Part shown: piece by piece, positions 1 through 11,322 of the stretch
Numbering within the stretch: position 1 is the first letter of the stretch
Layout of the letters: each line of letters opens with the position of its first letter
NCBI RefSeq assembly: GCF_003265705.1
Contig: NW_020313057.1
Coordinates: forward strand, 7,924,450-7,988,449
Direction of reading: 5' to 3'
Source of the DNA: Callorhinus ursinus
Lineage: Eukaryota; Chordata; Mammalia; Carnivora; Otariidae
DNA: 64,000 bases
Translations under genes and position numbers: made by a program
The notes under the pieces: generated by a model
Database searches by the model: none
What the model saw: the letters and a program-made list of their open reading frames with translations, nothing else
What the model was told of the DNA's origin: nothing

Positions 1-1003
1 TTTTCTCTTCGTTTCTTTTGATATTTTCTACCATTGCCTTAAACCAAAGATTATATTTTCTTCAGTTATATGTTATTAATTATTAAATTAAAGACAGAAT
101 ATTTCTATGACCATAAATATAAAGAATTTGAGAGGTTTGTTGGAATTAATCCACTTCCTATCATTCTGTAACAACATAAGAATCAAAGTTTACAATTAGA
201 GTAATAGGTCACAGTTTACGCTACTTCTCCTTTTTTCCTGAATAATTTTTCATAGTATCCTATTACACTACCAAAATTTTCTCTGTGTGAACAAAACATT
301 TTTTTGGTTACAAATTATAAACAAAAGTTTCCCCACTTACAATGTCTTGCTAATCCATTTGTGCTATCAGTGTTCATGAAGTAAAACTGTTATATTTGTA
401 TTTATTATTAGATTCTGTAAAGAGGCACTATTATCTTTTCTTTTTCAAAATTATCTATCTTAACTATTATAACAGAAAAAGTAATCTAGCATTACAATAT
501 AGAGATGCTTAAATAAATATGAAGTAATTTTATACATATTAAAAAATAAAGAATTCTTAAAGTCACATAGAAATATTAAGCAAATTAATGTTTGGGAAAA
601 TTTTAAAGAATACATAATTTGAAATTAATGAAGAAATAAGCATATGCCAAGGACTTAATTCAGAATATCAAGATACACTAAACCTGTACAGGTTAATCTC
701 TGATTGATTTTTCTATGTACATGGTTAACATGCAGACTAATGTAAATTCACATCATAACCTGGAGCAGGGGAGAATCATATGCAATATTCCTTAGATTTT
801 TAAAATTAATTTGGGTATGCTTCATATTTCCTTGGAACATAAACATATGCTATTAGATTGGTAGTGTTGCTACAGCTTTACTATTTTAAGTAATCAGATT
901 TCATTTAAGATAAAAATTTTAAACCAGTTACGTTGTGTGGCATGCCACACAGGGTTGTCAAGTTGTCTCTTCCTTCAAACAGTGACACACAGTATCTGTT
1001 TTT
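1..1003. other. AT-rich unique DNA, no gene seen
   Basis: Strongly AT-rich sequence with frequent stops in all frames. I recognise no repeat family, exon or RNA gene here. Confidence 0.6.
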
Positions 1004-1016
1004 CTATAGTTAATAT

Positions 1017-1211
1017 ATTTTTTAAAGATTTTATTTATGTATTTGACAGAGAGAGACACAGCGAGAGAGGGAACACAAGCAGGGAGAGTGGGAGAGGGAG
1101 AAGCAGGCTTCCCGCTGAGCAGGGAGCCCGATGTGGGGCTCGATCCAAGGACCATGGGATCATGACCTGAGCCGAAGGTACACGCTTAATGACTGAGCCA
1201 CCCAGGCGCCC
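1017..1211 (-). mobile_element. CAN-SINE (SINEC), full length
   Basis: Read on the minus strand it has the tRNA-derived head with A-box (TGGCTCAGTCA) and B-box (GGATCGAGCCCC), a CT-rich body and an AAATAAAATCTTT tail. It is flanked by the 13-bp direct repeat CTATAGTTAATAT at 1004-1016 and 1212-1224, a target-site duplication that fixes both ends. The perfect duplication suggests a fairly young insertion. Confidence 0.93.
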
Positions 1212-1224
1212 CTATAGTTAATAT

Positions 1225-3029
1225 TTTGCCAAAAGAAGAAAACATTTGACACATCAGAATCTCTGAAAAATCACTGTGTCTATTCACAAACATAAACACT
1301 CTATTTTAGGTAAGGTCATGAAGCATACTTGTGGATCCTTGGGTAGAAGTATGTCTTTCTTATGCAGGTGCAAATATATCTGGACTGATGATCATATTGG
1401 GGGAAGATAAAATTGAAGACTAAGTCACAAATATAGGCTTTTTGTGATTTATTATTATCAATGGTTAGAGAAAATTTCCACATACTTAGGTCACATTTAC
1501 TTCATTTCAATTAAATTTAAAAGCTATACTAAACACTGTTGTTTTGAAAGTCAATGTGCTAGGCACGATAGAGAACCAAAAGTTAGCGTCTGTCCTCTGG
1601 GAGTTTATATTTTTTACTTCCAATTACAGAAGAAACCAGAGGTTGATAAAAGCCAGGAAAAAGGTACAAAGGGCTTTCTGAGGTACAAAGTAGACTTTCT
1701 GAGAAGGAAGTGAATGTATCTGTAATGACACTGGAAAAGTAATTTAGAACTGTATTTGGAAAGGTGTTGCTAAAATTTGGAAGGAATTTATAGACGAATT
1801 CAATAGTTTGAAGGATTTATTAAACAATGTTTGAGCTAAGAATTGACACCATATGTTCCTGATTAAATTTCAATATTCAATCTCAATGGTTTTAATGTTA
1901 CTAATTTCTGTCCCTGAGGAGTTTTAGCAGAATGGTATTCAATGCCTTTGATTCCAGACCTATAAAATTCATAGCGAAAGTATGCTATATTATGAACTGA
2001 AACGTTAACAATAGGAAACATTCATTTAAGCTGAATGGAAAAAATGTCAAATACATTTTTTGGTCCAGTGGCTACACTAATAATAACAGATAATCAGTGA
2101 GTACAACAGCAAGGATTAAAAAAAAAAAAATCACACAAGGTCTGTAATCTTTTATCTAAGATATAAACCCAGCTTTTCAGTCTCTTATAACCTAAGACCA
2201 TCCCATTGAACTCACAGTTGAGTGTCATTTCTGCTTCTATCAGTGATTTTCATACTACACTGAAATAAATCCTGCAAATATCTAGAACTCATTTTGTTAT
2301 CCATGAACTAGAAACTCCCAGGCAAAATTTCATCTTTACTTAGAAGTTTGTAATGAAATGCAATGTGATTATTAGTATCAATTATAGTGTTGGCACCTGA
2401 GTGATTTTCTGCATCACGTATGTGTACTTTGAACAATGTTTTTCCATAGCATACTGATTCCTCACAATATAATTTAACTCTCATGTAAAAAGGGTTTAAT
2501 TGTCAAATTATCTTGGGAAATTTAACATTAAATACAATTTTTAACTTGGCAATCAAAATCAGTTATTGCCCACTATAAATTTTCAATAAGGGATAAATAG
2601 ATATAACATTTTACTAACGTATTTAATCTCATGATTTGTTTCTGCATATGTAAAATGTACAAATATTCACCAGAAACCTTTTCAACCTAATGTCACATAC
2701 AGGTAAAGAGAAGTCTGTTATATGTTCCTAAGAATTCAGTGGTATTAAATTTTTATTTTTACCAAGCCCTACCCTAAGCTGGCTCTGTTTTGTCTAAGCT
2801 AAAATAGTCTTTAAAGGAAGCATGTAGCTACAACTTAGGGCAGATACAGAGCTTGTGACCAAAATGAGGGCCAGTGAAAGGCAACGATCCAACCTCACGA
2901 TTTTACTTTCTGGTTTCCCATCTCTCCTCCTCAGAAAATTCAGTAAAGGAAAGATATTATCCTCCTTTTATGCTACTGGTTAAAAATATATTGGTGTATG
3001 TTACCAGTTTCCCATACTGGCTTTGCATT
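1225..3029. other. Unique AT-rich DNA
   Basis: No recognisable gene or repeat. Short chance ORFs (for example 1444-1713) show no codon structure or protein family that I know. A 13-base A-run lies near 2119. Confidence 0.5.
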
Positions 3030-3215
3030 TGGATCTGTTGGAGAGTTTCAAAAATTCCAGTACCCAGGCCCCACCCATGCCAAATATTCTGTCAGCATCT
3101 CTGGTCATGGGCTCTAGGCTTGCCTTTTTTTTTAAATATTTTTTTCACCTCTTCTCTCTTTAAGTCAATCAAGTGATAAAAATGTCCAGCCAGGGGTTCA
3201 GAAGTACTGGGGTCA
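3030..3215. mobile_element. MER5A-like hAT DNA transposon relic
   Basis: The stretch 'cccaggccccaccc' near 3064, followed by 'tcagcatctctgg' and ending with 'ccagccaggggttcagaagt', resembles the MER5A/MER5B non-autonomous hAT-Charlie family. The copy is diverged and carries an extra T-rich stretch near 3125. The family call is from memory of the consensus and was not aligned. Confidence 0.55.
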
Positions 3216-3605
3216 AAGTACCTCGCAACAGAGTGAAAAAGGGACTCTTCTAGGCTTGTTGTGTTAATCAGCAGCTTTCCAGTAAGACATATGTATGAAA
3301 GAAACTCCTTCCACTGAGGGTCTTTCTGGCCGGAACCCTAATCACAATCATGTATCTTTGACATGCTTGGGCTATATGATCTTATATGTAAGGCAAGTTA
3401 AAGGGAAATGGGCATAGGCATACAGAATTTTGTACTACAGAAATGCTGTCTTTTACACATGAAGGACTATGTTCAGTGGTTAAAAGCCAAGGTCGTTAGG
3501 TCAACTGGACACTTGACGTGTTATTACCATGAAAAAATTCCTACTCCATGTTTTTTTTTTTTTTTTTTTGCTTGTTTGTTCCCTCTTTAAAGGAAGCCGA
3601 AAGCA

Positions 3606-3790
3606 GGGGCGCCTGGGTGGCTCAGTCAGTTAAACATTTGCCTTGGGCTCAGGTCATGATCTCGGGGTCCTGGGATCGAGTCCCATGTGGGTCTCCCTGC
3701 TCAGTGGGGGAGTCTGCTTTTTCCCTTTCACTCTCCCTCTGTTCTCTCTCTCTTTCTCAAATAAATAAATAAAATCTTTAAAAAATAAAT
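3606..3790 (+). mobile_element. CAN-SINE, full length
   Basis: GGGGCGCCTGGGTGGCTCAG head, a B-box-like GGATCGAGTCCC, CT-rich body, and an AAATAAATAAATAAAATCTTT tail. The flanking direct repeat GAAGCCGAAAGCA (3593-3605) and GAAGCTGAAAGCA (3791-3803) is a 13-bp target duplication with one mismatch. Confidence 0.93.
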
Positions 3791-3803
3791 GAAGCTGAAA
3801 GCA

Positions 3804-5030
3804 GCACTTAGAGATGATTTTTCATATGAAGCATCTAGTAAACAGTACATCTTAGTTGTTTTAATCATCTTCACATTAGCAAATAAATATAGCTACATGC
3901 AGAGCTTCAAGCATGATTTTCTTCCAAACAAAGTGGAAAGTCATCAGGGTCTTATACAAAACTGCCTCCTCTCTGCGTTTGTTCCACGATAATGGTTACT
4001 CTCCAGAACAGATGAGAAGAGGATTCTAAGATCGAGCCTCAGGCAACCTTTCTGATTTTTCATTACAATCCAAAAGAAAAAAAAAATCAAGACCATGTAA
4101 TATTGAACTATCATCATGCCTGGAACATCGAATGCCCATCCCTCCTCTGGCTCATACCCGTTTCTCTGTCCATCCACATCTACCTGTGTGGATCCTAGTG
4201 ATTGTTCAACATCCCCATGAATTTCCAGCTTCCTTCAGGAAGACATTCCCCTGCCCACACTACAATGTCCACCCTCTAGCTCTTGTAGCACTTGGATTGT
4301 GTTTATACTATCTCTCAAATCAGTTCATAATAGAAAATGTAAGCAATATGCAAGAGAATAGACAAGACTCTTTCCCAGTCTGACTGAAAGAAAAGGTTAT
4401 CTAGACATATTCTTAGAATATTCAAGCCTTGTTTCAATCAAAACCCATAACAATATCCCAAGTCAGAGATGTATAAATTATGTGAATGGTATTTCTCCCC
4501 TTTCAGAATGGGAATAGCTCTTGCCGATATATTAGGGCAGAAATAGTCAAGAAGAATTTAAATAAATTATTCAAAATTGAGTAGGAAATAGTGTAGGGAC
4601 CCCATTTTGGATGCCAATAAGTCATTATCAAAGTTGGATGAAAAGGAAGGAGTTTAGAAAATTTAAAAATATTTTCGAGCGCTCTGCCCTTAAGGATTTC
4701 CCAAACACCAATGATGAGAGTATCTAGAGAGTTCTGATGGGATCACAGCAGCCCTGATGGAACTGAGACTAATGTTGCTGCTTCCCGGGGACAATAATGG
4801 GTGTGGTGTCTTTGGCTGCAAATTTTTTGTTATCCATACAAATTTCTACTCTCCCCATATGACTTTTAATCCATTGTTCATTATAAGAACCTGGCAGAGA
4901 CTGACTGTATGAACTTTATAAGCTACATTTAATTATGTTCTACTAGAAAGCTGGGATAGTTATATCGCAGTAACAATAAGTGGATTCACAGGTATTCTTT
5001 TGGGGGGCCAGCCCTAAACAAAAGTGTCAT
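3804..5030. other. Unique DNA between a SINE and the L1 cluster
   Basis: No recognisable exon or repeat. ORFs of 77-83 codons at 3944-4383 overlap on opposite strands and look like chance. Confidence 0.5.
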
Positions 5031-5042
5031 GTCAGCTTTCTT
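5031..5042. repeat. L1 target-site duplication, copy 1 of 3
   Basis: GTCAGCTTTCTT. The same 12-mer recurs at 5306-5317 and 12441-12452. The last copy is followed by AACATAATG, so the original site read TTTCTT/AA, close to the L1 endonuclease preference TTTT/AA for a minus-strand insertion. Confidence 0.9.
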
Positions 5043-5305
5043 TTTTTTAATGTAATTTAATTTTATTATGTTATGTTAATCACCATATATTACATCATTA
5101 GTTTTTGATGTAGTGTTCCCTGATTCATTGTTTTCGTATAACACCCAGTGCTCCATGCAGAACGTGCCCTCCTTAATACCCACCACCAGGCCAACCCCTT
5201 CCCCCACACCCCTCCCCTCTAGAACCCTCAGTTTGTTTCTCAGAGTCCATAGTCTCTCATGGTTCATCTCCTGCTCCGATTTCCCCCCTTCATTTTTCCC
5301 TTCCT
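5043..5305 (-). mobile_element. 5'-truncated L1, 3' end only
   Basis: About 260 bp of L1 3' UTR with a T-rich (poly-A on the minus strand) left end. It matches the equivalent part of the neighbouring full-length L1 ('cacccagtgctccatgcagaa', 'ctctagaaccctcagtttg') with scattered differences. Both flanks carry the 12-mer GTCAGCTTTCTT, so it is a separate insertion and not simply a duplicated tail. Confidence 0.88.
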
Positions 5306-5317
5306 GTCAGCTTTCTT
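5306..5317. repeat. L1 target-site duplication, copy 2 of 3
   Basis: GTCAGCTTTCTT lies exactly between the truncated L1 and the poly-T start of the full-length L1, so it serves as a boundary for both insertions. Confidence 0.9.
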
Positions 5318-5769
5318 TTTTTTTTTTATTTTTTTATTGTTATGTTAATCACCATATATTACATAATTTGTTTTGGTGTAGTGTTCCATGATTCATTGTT
5401 TGTTCATAACACCCAGTGCTCCATGCAGAATGTGCCCTCTTTAATACCCATCACCAGGCTAACCCATCCCCCTACCCTCCTCCCCTCTAGAAACCTCAGT
5501 TTGTTTTTCAGAGTCCAACATCTCTCATGGTTCGTCTCCCCCTCTGACTTACACCCCTTCATTCTTCCTCTCCTGCTATCTTCTTCTTTTTCTTTTTTCT
5601 TAAAATATGTTGCCTTATTTGTTTCAGATCTGAGATTCAACAGTCTTACACAATTCACAGCGCTCACCGTAGCACATATCTTCCCCAATGTCTATCACCC
5701 AGCCACCCCCTCCCTTCCACCCCCGACCACTCCAGCAACCCTCAGTTTGTTCCTGAGATTAAGAATTCC
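5318..5769 (-). other. L1 3' UTR and poly-A tail
   Basis: Non-coding segment downstream of the ORF2 stop. It starts on the plus strand with a long T-run (the poly-A tail), then holds the G-rich (minus strand) 3' UTR. The same region appears in the truncated copies at 5043-5305, 28275-28463, 43918-44362 and 48569-48804. Confidence 0.85.
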
Positions 5770-8700
5770 TCATATCAGTGAGGTCATATGATACATGTCT
5801 TTCTCTGATTGACTTATTTCACTCAGCATAACACCCTCCAGTTCCATCCACCTCGTTGCAAATGGCAAGATCTCATTCCTTTTGATGGCTGCATAACATT
5901 CCATTGTGTATATATACCACCTCTTCTTTATCCATTCATCTGTCGATGGACATGTTGGCTCTTTCCACAGTTTGGCTATCGTGGACATTGCTGCTATAAA
6001 CATTGGGGTGCACGTACCCATTCGGGTCCCTACATTTGTATCTTTGGGGTAAATACCCAGTAGTGCAATTGCTGGATCGAACGGTAGCTCTAATTTCAAC
6101 TGTTTGAGGAACCTCCATACTGTTTTCCAGAGGGGTTGCACCAGCTTGCATTCCCACCAACAGTGTAGGAGGGTTCCCCTTTCTCCACATCCCCGCCAAC
6201 ATCTGTCGTTCCCTGACTTGTTAATTTTAGCCATTCTGACGGGTGTGAGGTGGTATCTCATTGAGGTTTTGATTTGGATTTCCCTGATGCCGAGCGATGT
6301 TGAGCACTTTTTCATGTGCCTGTTGGCCATTTGGATGTCTTCTTTGGAAAAATGTCTGTTCATGTCTTCTGCCCATTTCTTGATTGGATTATTTGTTCTT
6401 TGGGTGTTGAGTTTGATAAGTTCTTTATAGATTTTGGATACTAGCCCTTTTTCTGAAATGTCATTTGCAAATATTTTCTCCCATTCTGTCGGTTGTCTTT
6501 TGGTTTTGTGGACTGTTTCTTTTGCTGTGCAAAAGCTTTTAATCCTGATGAAATCCCAATAGTTCATTTTTGCCCTGGCTTCCCATGCCTTTGGTGATGT
6601 TTCTAGGAAGAACTTGCTGCGGCTGAGGTCGAAGAGGTTGCTACCTGTGTTCTCCTTTAGGATTTTGATGGACTCCTGTCTCACGTTTAGGTCTTTCAAC
6701 CATTTGGAGTCTATTTTTGTGTGTGGTGTAAGGAAATGGTCCAGTTTCATTCTTCTGCATGTGGCTGTCCAGTTTTCCCTACACCATTTGTTGAAGAGAC
6801 TGTCTTTTTTCCATTGGACATTCTTTCCTGCTTTGTCAAAGATAAGTTGACCATACAGTTGAGGGTCCATTTCTGGGCTCTCGATTCTGTTCCATTGATC
6901 TATGTGTCTGTTTTTGTGCCAGTACCATACTGTCTTGATGATGACAGCTTTGTAATAGAGCTGGAAGTCCGGAATTGTGATGCCGCCAGCTTTGCTTTTC
7001 TTTTTCAACATTCCTCTGGCTATTCGGGGTCTCTTTTGGTTCCATACAAATTTTAGGATTATTTGTTCCATTTCTTTGAAAAAAGTGGATGGTATTTTGA
7101 TGGGGATTGCATTGAATGTGTAGATTGCTCTAGGTAGCATTGACATCTTCACAATGTTGGTTCTCCCAATCCATGAGCATGGAACGTTTTTCCATTTCTT
7201 TGTGTCTTCTTCAATTTCTTTCCTGAGTATTTTATAGTTTTCTGAGTACAGATCCTTTGCCTCTTTGGTTAAATTTATTCCTAGGTATCTTAAGGTTTTG
7301 GGTGCAATTGTGAATGGGATCGACTCATTGATTTGTCTCTCTTCTGTCTTGTTCTTGGTGTATAGGAATGCCACTGATTTCTGTGCATTGATTTTATAGC
7401 CTGCTACTTGACTGAATTCCTGTATGAGTTCTAGCAGTTTTGGGGTGGAGTATTTTGGGTTTTCCACATAAAGTATCATATCATCTGCAAAGAGTGAGAG
7501 TTTGACTTCCTCCTTGCTGATTTGGATGCCTTTGATTTCTTTTTGTTGTCTGATTGCTGTGGCTAGGACTTCTAATACTATGTTGAATAGTAGTGGTGAG
7601 AGTGGACATCCCTGCCGCGTTCCTGACCTTAGGGGAAAAGCTCTCAGCTTTTCCCCATTGAGAATGATATTCGCTGTAGGTTTTTCGTAGATGGCTTTTA
7701 TCATATTGAGGTATGTACCCTCTATCCCAATGCTCTGAAGAGTTTTGATCAAGAAAGGATGCTGTACTTTGTCAAATGCTTTTTCTGCATCTATTGAGAG
7801 GATCATATGATTCTTGTTCTTTCTTTTGTTAATGTATTGTATCACGTTGATTGATTTGCGGATGTTGAACCAGCCTTGCAGCCCAGGGATAAATCCCACT
7901 TGGTCGTGGTGAATAATCCTTTTAATGTACTGTTGGATCCTATTGGCTAGTATTTTGGTGAGAATTTTTGCATCTATGTTCATCAAGGATATTGGTCTGT
8001 AATTCTCCTTTTTGATGGGATCTTTGTCTGGTTTTGGGATCAATGTAATGGTGGCCTCATAAAATGAATTTGGAAGTTTTCCTTCCATTTCTATTTTCTG
8101 GAACAGTTTCAGGAGAATAGGTATTAATTCTTCTTTAAATGTCTGATAGAATTCCCCTGGGAAGCCATCTGGCCCTGGGCTTTTGTTTGTTGGGAGATTT
8201 TTGATGACTGCTTCAATTTCCTTAGTGGTTAGAGGTCTGTTCAGGTTTTCTATTTCTTCCTGGTTCAGTTTTGGTAGTTGATACATCTCTAGGAATGCAC
8301 CCATTTCTTCCAGGTTATCTAATTTGCTGGCATAGAGTTGCTCATAATATGTTCTTATAATGGTTTGTATTTCTTTGGTGTTGGTTGTGATCTCTCCTCT
8401 TTCATTCATGATTTTGTGGATTTGGGTCATTTCTCTTTTCTTTTTGATCAGTCTGGCCAGGGGTTTATCAATCTTGTTAATTCTTTCCAAGAACCATCTC
8501 CTAGTTTCGTTGATCTGTTCTACTGTTCTTTTGGTTTCTAGTTCATTGATTTCTGCTCTGCTCTTTATTTTTTCTCTTCTCCTGCTGGGTTTAGGCTTTA
8601 TTTGCTGTTCTTTCTCCAGCTCCTTTAGATGTAGGGTTAGGTTGTGTATTTGAGACCTTTCTTGTTTCTTGAGAAAGGCTTGTATTGCTATATACTTTCC

Positions 8701-9584
8701 TCTCAGGAGTGCCTTTGCTGTATCCCAAAGATTTTGAGCTGTTGTGTTTTCATTTTCATTGGTTTCCATGAATTTTTTATTTCTTCTTTAATTTTCTGGT
8801 TGACCCATTCATTCTTTAGTAGGATGCTCTTTAGCCTCCATGTATTTGAGTTCCTTCCGACTTTCCTCTTGTGATTGAGTTCTAGTTTCAAGCCATTGTG
8901 GTCTGAAAACATGCAGGGAATAATCCCAAACTTTTGGTACCGGTTGAGACCTGATTTGTGACCTAGGATGTGATCAATTCTGGAGAATGTTCCATGGGCA
9001 CTAGAGAAGAATGTGTATTTCGTTGCTTTGGGATGGAATGTTCTGAATATGTCTGTGAAGTCCATTTGGTCCAGTGTGTCATTTAAAGTCTTTATTTCCT
9101 TGTTGATCTTTTGCTTAGATGATCTGTCCATTTCAGTCAGGGGGGTGTTAACGTCCCCCACTATTATTGTATTGTTGTCAATGTGTTTCTTTGCTTTTGT
9201 TATTAATTGCCCTATATAATTGGCTGCTCCCATGTTCGGGGCATAGATATTTACAATTGTTAGATCTTCTTGTTGGATAGACCCTTTAAGTAGGATATAG
9301 TGTCCTTCCTCATCTCTTATTACAGTCTTTGTTTTAACATCTAGTTTGTCTGATATAAGGATTGCCACCCCAGCTTTCTTTTGGTGTCCATTAGCATGGT
9401 AAATGGCTTTCCACCCCCTCACTTTCAATGTGGGGGTTTCTTTGGGTCTAAAATGAGTCTCCTGCAAACAGCATATGGATGGGTCTTGTTTTTTAATCCA
9501 ATCTGATAGCCTGTGTCTTTTGATTGGGGCATTGAGCCCATTTACATTCAGGGTAACTATTGAAAGGTATGAATTTAGTGCCAT
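5770..9584 (-). pseudogene. L1 ORF2 (endonuclease / reverse transcriptase), one frameshift
   Basis: ORF2p nicks target DNA and reverse-transcribes L1, SINE and cellular RNAs at the nick. The first 270 or so codons (from 9584) form the APE-like endonuclease. Visible landmarks are N in NVNGLN, E in CLQETH, Y in IVNIYAPN, D and N in GDVNTPL, D in SRIDHIL and H in SDHNGLKLEL. A 1-nt loss near 8772-8780 shifts the frame. The following 999 codons hold the reverse transcriptase with the catalytic FADD at 7480-7491 and a C-terminal Cys-rich motif ([14 protein letters not shown]), ending MYHMTSLI. Total length is about 1271 codons, close to the usual ORF2p length of about 1275. The GDVN motif is normally GDFN. 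Apart from the frameshift no stop interrupts it. Confidence 0.94.
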
Positions 9585-9665
9585 TGTATTGCCTGTAAAG
9601 TGACTGTTACTGTATGTTGTCTGTGTTCCTTTCTGATCTTTGCTGCTTTTAGGCTCTGTCTTTGC
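9585..9665 (-). other. L1 inter-ORF spacer
   Basis: 81 nt between the ORF1 stop and the ORF2 start. This is typical for mammalian L1, in which ORF2 is translated by an unconventional mechanism from the same RNA. Confidence 0.8.
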
Positions 9666-10563
9666 TTAGAGGACCCCTTTCAATATTTCTTGGAGGGCTG
9701 GTTTCGTGTTTGCAAATTCCTTTATTTTTTGTTTGTCCTGGAAGCTTTTTATCTCTCCTTCTATTTTCAATGACAGCCTAGCTGGATATAGTATTCTTGG
9801 CTGCATATTTTTCTCGTTTAGTGCTCTGAAGATATCTTGCCAGTCCTTTCTGGCCTGCCAGGTCTCTGTGGATAGGTCTGTTGCCAATCTAATATTTTTA
9901 CCATGGTAGGTTACATATCTCTTGTCCCGAGCTGCTTTCAGGATTTTCTCTTTGTCTCTGAGACTCGTAAGTTTTACTATTAGATGTCGGGGTGTTGTCC
10001 TATTTTTATTGATTTTGAGAGGGGTTCTCTGTCCCTCCTGGATTTTGATGCCTGTTTCCTTCCTCACATTAAGGAAGTTCTCTGCTATTACTTGCTCCAA
10101 TATACCTTCTGCCCCTCTCTCTCTTTCTTCTTCTTCTGGGATCCCAATTACTCTAATGTTGTTTCGTCTTATCGAATCACTTATCTCTCGAATTCTGCCC
10201 TCGTGATCCTGTAGTTGTTTCTCCCTCTTTTTCTCAGCCTCTTTACTTTCCATCATTTGGTCTTCTATATCACTGATTCTCTCTTCCGCCTCATTTATCC
10301 TAGCAGTTAGTGCCCCCATTTTTGATTGCACCTCATCAATAGCCTTTTTGAAATTCGACTTGGTTAGATTTTAGTTCTTTTATTTCTCCAGAAAGGGTTT
10401 CTTTAATAACTTCCACGCTTTTTTCAAGCCCAGCTAGTATCTTTAAAGTCATGATTCTGAACTCTAGGTCCGACATCATACTAATGTCCGTATTGAGTAG
10501 GTCCCTGGCTGACGGTACTACCTCTTGTTCTTTTTGCTGAGGTGATTTTTTTCATCTTGTCAT
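9666..10563 (-). pseudogene. L1 ORF1 (RNA-binding chaperone), stop plus frameshift
   Basis: ORF1p coats L1 RNA as a coiled-coil trimer. The start is ATG at 10561-10563, by analogy with carnivore ORF1. Codon 4 is TGA where I expect CGA (a CpG transition). A 5-base A-run (10345-10349 on the plus strand) holds one base too many and shifts the frame. Downstream, 221 codons from 10331 are open. They contain the end of the coiled coil (INEAEERISDIEDQM), the RRM-like region (RRNNIRVIGIPE) and the C-terminal domain (PRHLIVKLTSLRDKEKILKAA; ARLSLKIEGEIKSFQD), ending at 9666. Total is about 298 codons, near the expected length. Two lesions make full-length protein unlikely. Confidence 0.9.
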
Positions 10564-10765
10564 TTTGTCCAGAGGAGAATAGATGAATGAGAGAACAAAA
10601 TGCTACAACGTCCCCAGCAAATATACTGTATACAAATCAGAAAAGACCTGAAACCAGGGGAAAAGAAAGGGAAAGAAGGAAACAAGAAAGAGGAAAAAAA
10701 GAAGAAAAAGAAAAAGAAAAAAGAAAAAAGATAAAAACAAAAACAGAACAATACAAAAAAAGCAG

Positions 10766-11222
10766 AATGTGATCAAATATGATCAGGCTAATGTATAGAT
10801 CAGTGCCACACACTAGATTTTGGGCGTATTTTGGTCTGTTAGAAAAAAGTGCCTCCTAAAATTTTAAAGGAAGAAAGACATATATGTACAAAATAAGGGT
10901 TGATACAATGAAGGGATAGAAGATGACTGTAAAGATGAAAATTATGAAAGATTTTATAAAAGGACTTGATAAGATAAGAAGTTGTTTGAAAAAAGAAATA
11001 AGATTTAAAAAAAAAAAGAAAAAAAGGGAGATAATGTGATCAGGCAGGAGACTAGAACAGAACCATACACTAGTGAATTAGGGTATATTTTGATCTGTTA
11101 GAAGAAACTGTATCTCAAAATTTTAAAGAGAGAACAATTTATATACATATGCCAAAAATAAGGGTAACTACTATGAAGGGATAAAATATGACTCTAAAAA
11201 TGAAAAATAAAAAATGTTTTTG
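10766..11222. repeat. Tandem repeats of about 266 bp in the L1 5' UTR
   Basis: AATGTGATCA at 10766 and 11033 starts two imperfect copies. Shared landmarks follow at matching spacing: CACACTAG/TACACTAG, GGTCTGTTAGAA/GATCTGTTAGAA, AAAATTTTAAAG, AAATAAGGGT, ATGAAGGGATA and GACTGTAAA/GACTCTAAA. A purine-rich tract precedes each copy. The second copy runs into the N gap, so further copies may be hidden there. Confidence 0.75.
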
Positions 11223-11322
11223 NNNNNNNNNNNNNNNNNNNNNNNNNNNNNNNNNNNNNNNNNNNNNNNNNNNNNNNNNNNNNNNNNNNNNNNNNNNNNN
11301 NNNNNNNNNNNNNNNNNNNNNN
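11223..11322. other. Assembly gap (100 N)
   Basis: Exactly 100 Ns, the usual placeholder for a gap of unknown size. It lies inside the L1 5' UTR, next to the tandem repeats and A-runs, which probably caused the break. Confidence 0.98.

Noticed and set aside
5809..8874. Several plus-strand ORFs of 60-111 codons opposite the full-length L1 ORF2 (for example 6721-7056)
   Set aside because: They are antisense shadows of the L1 coding frames; matching ORFs appear opposite the second L1.
10587..10772. Lys/Glu/Arg-rich ORF and its Phe/Ser-rich antisense partner
   Set aside because: Both arise from the purine tract in the L1 5' UTR; no codon structure.
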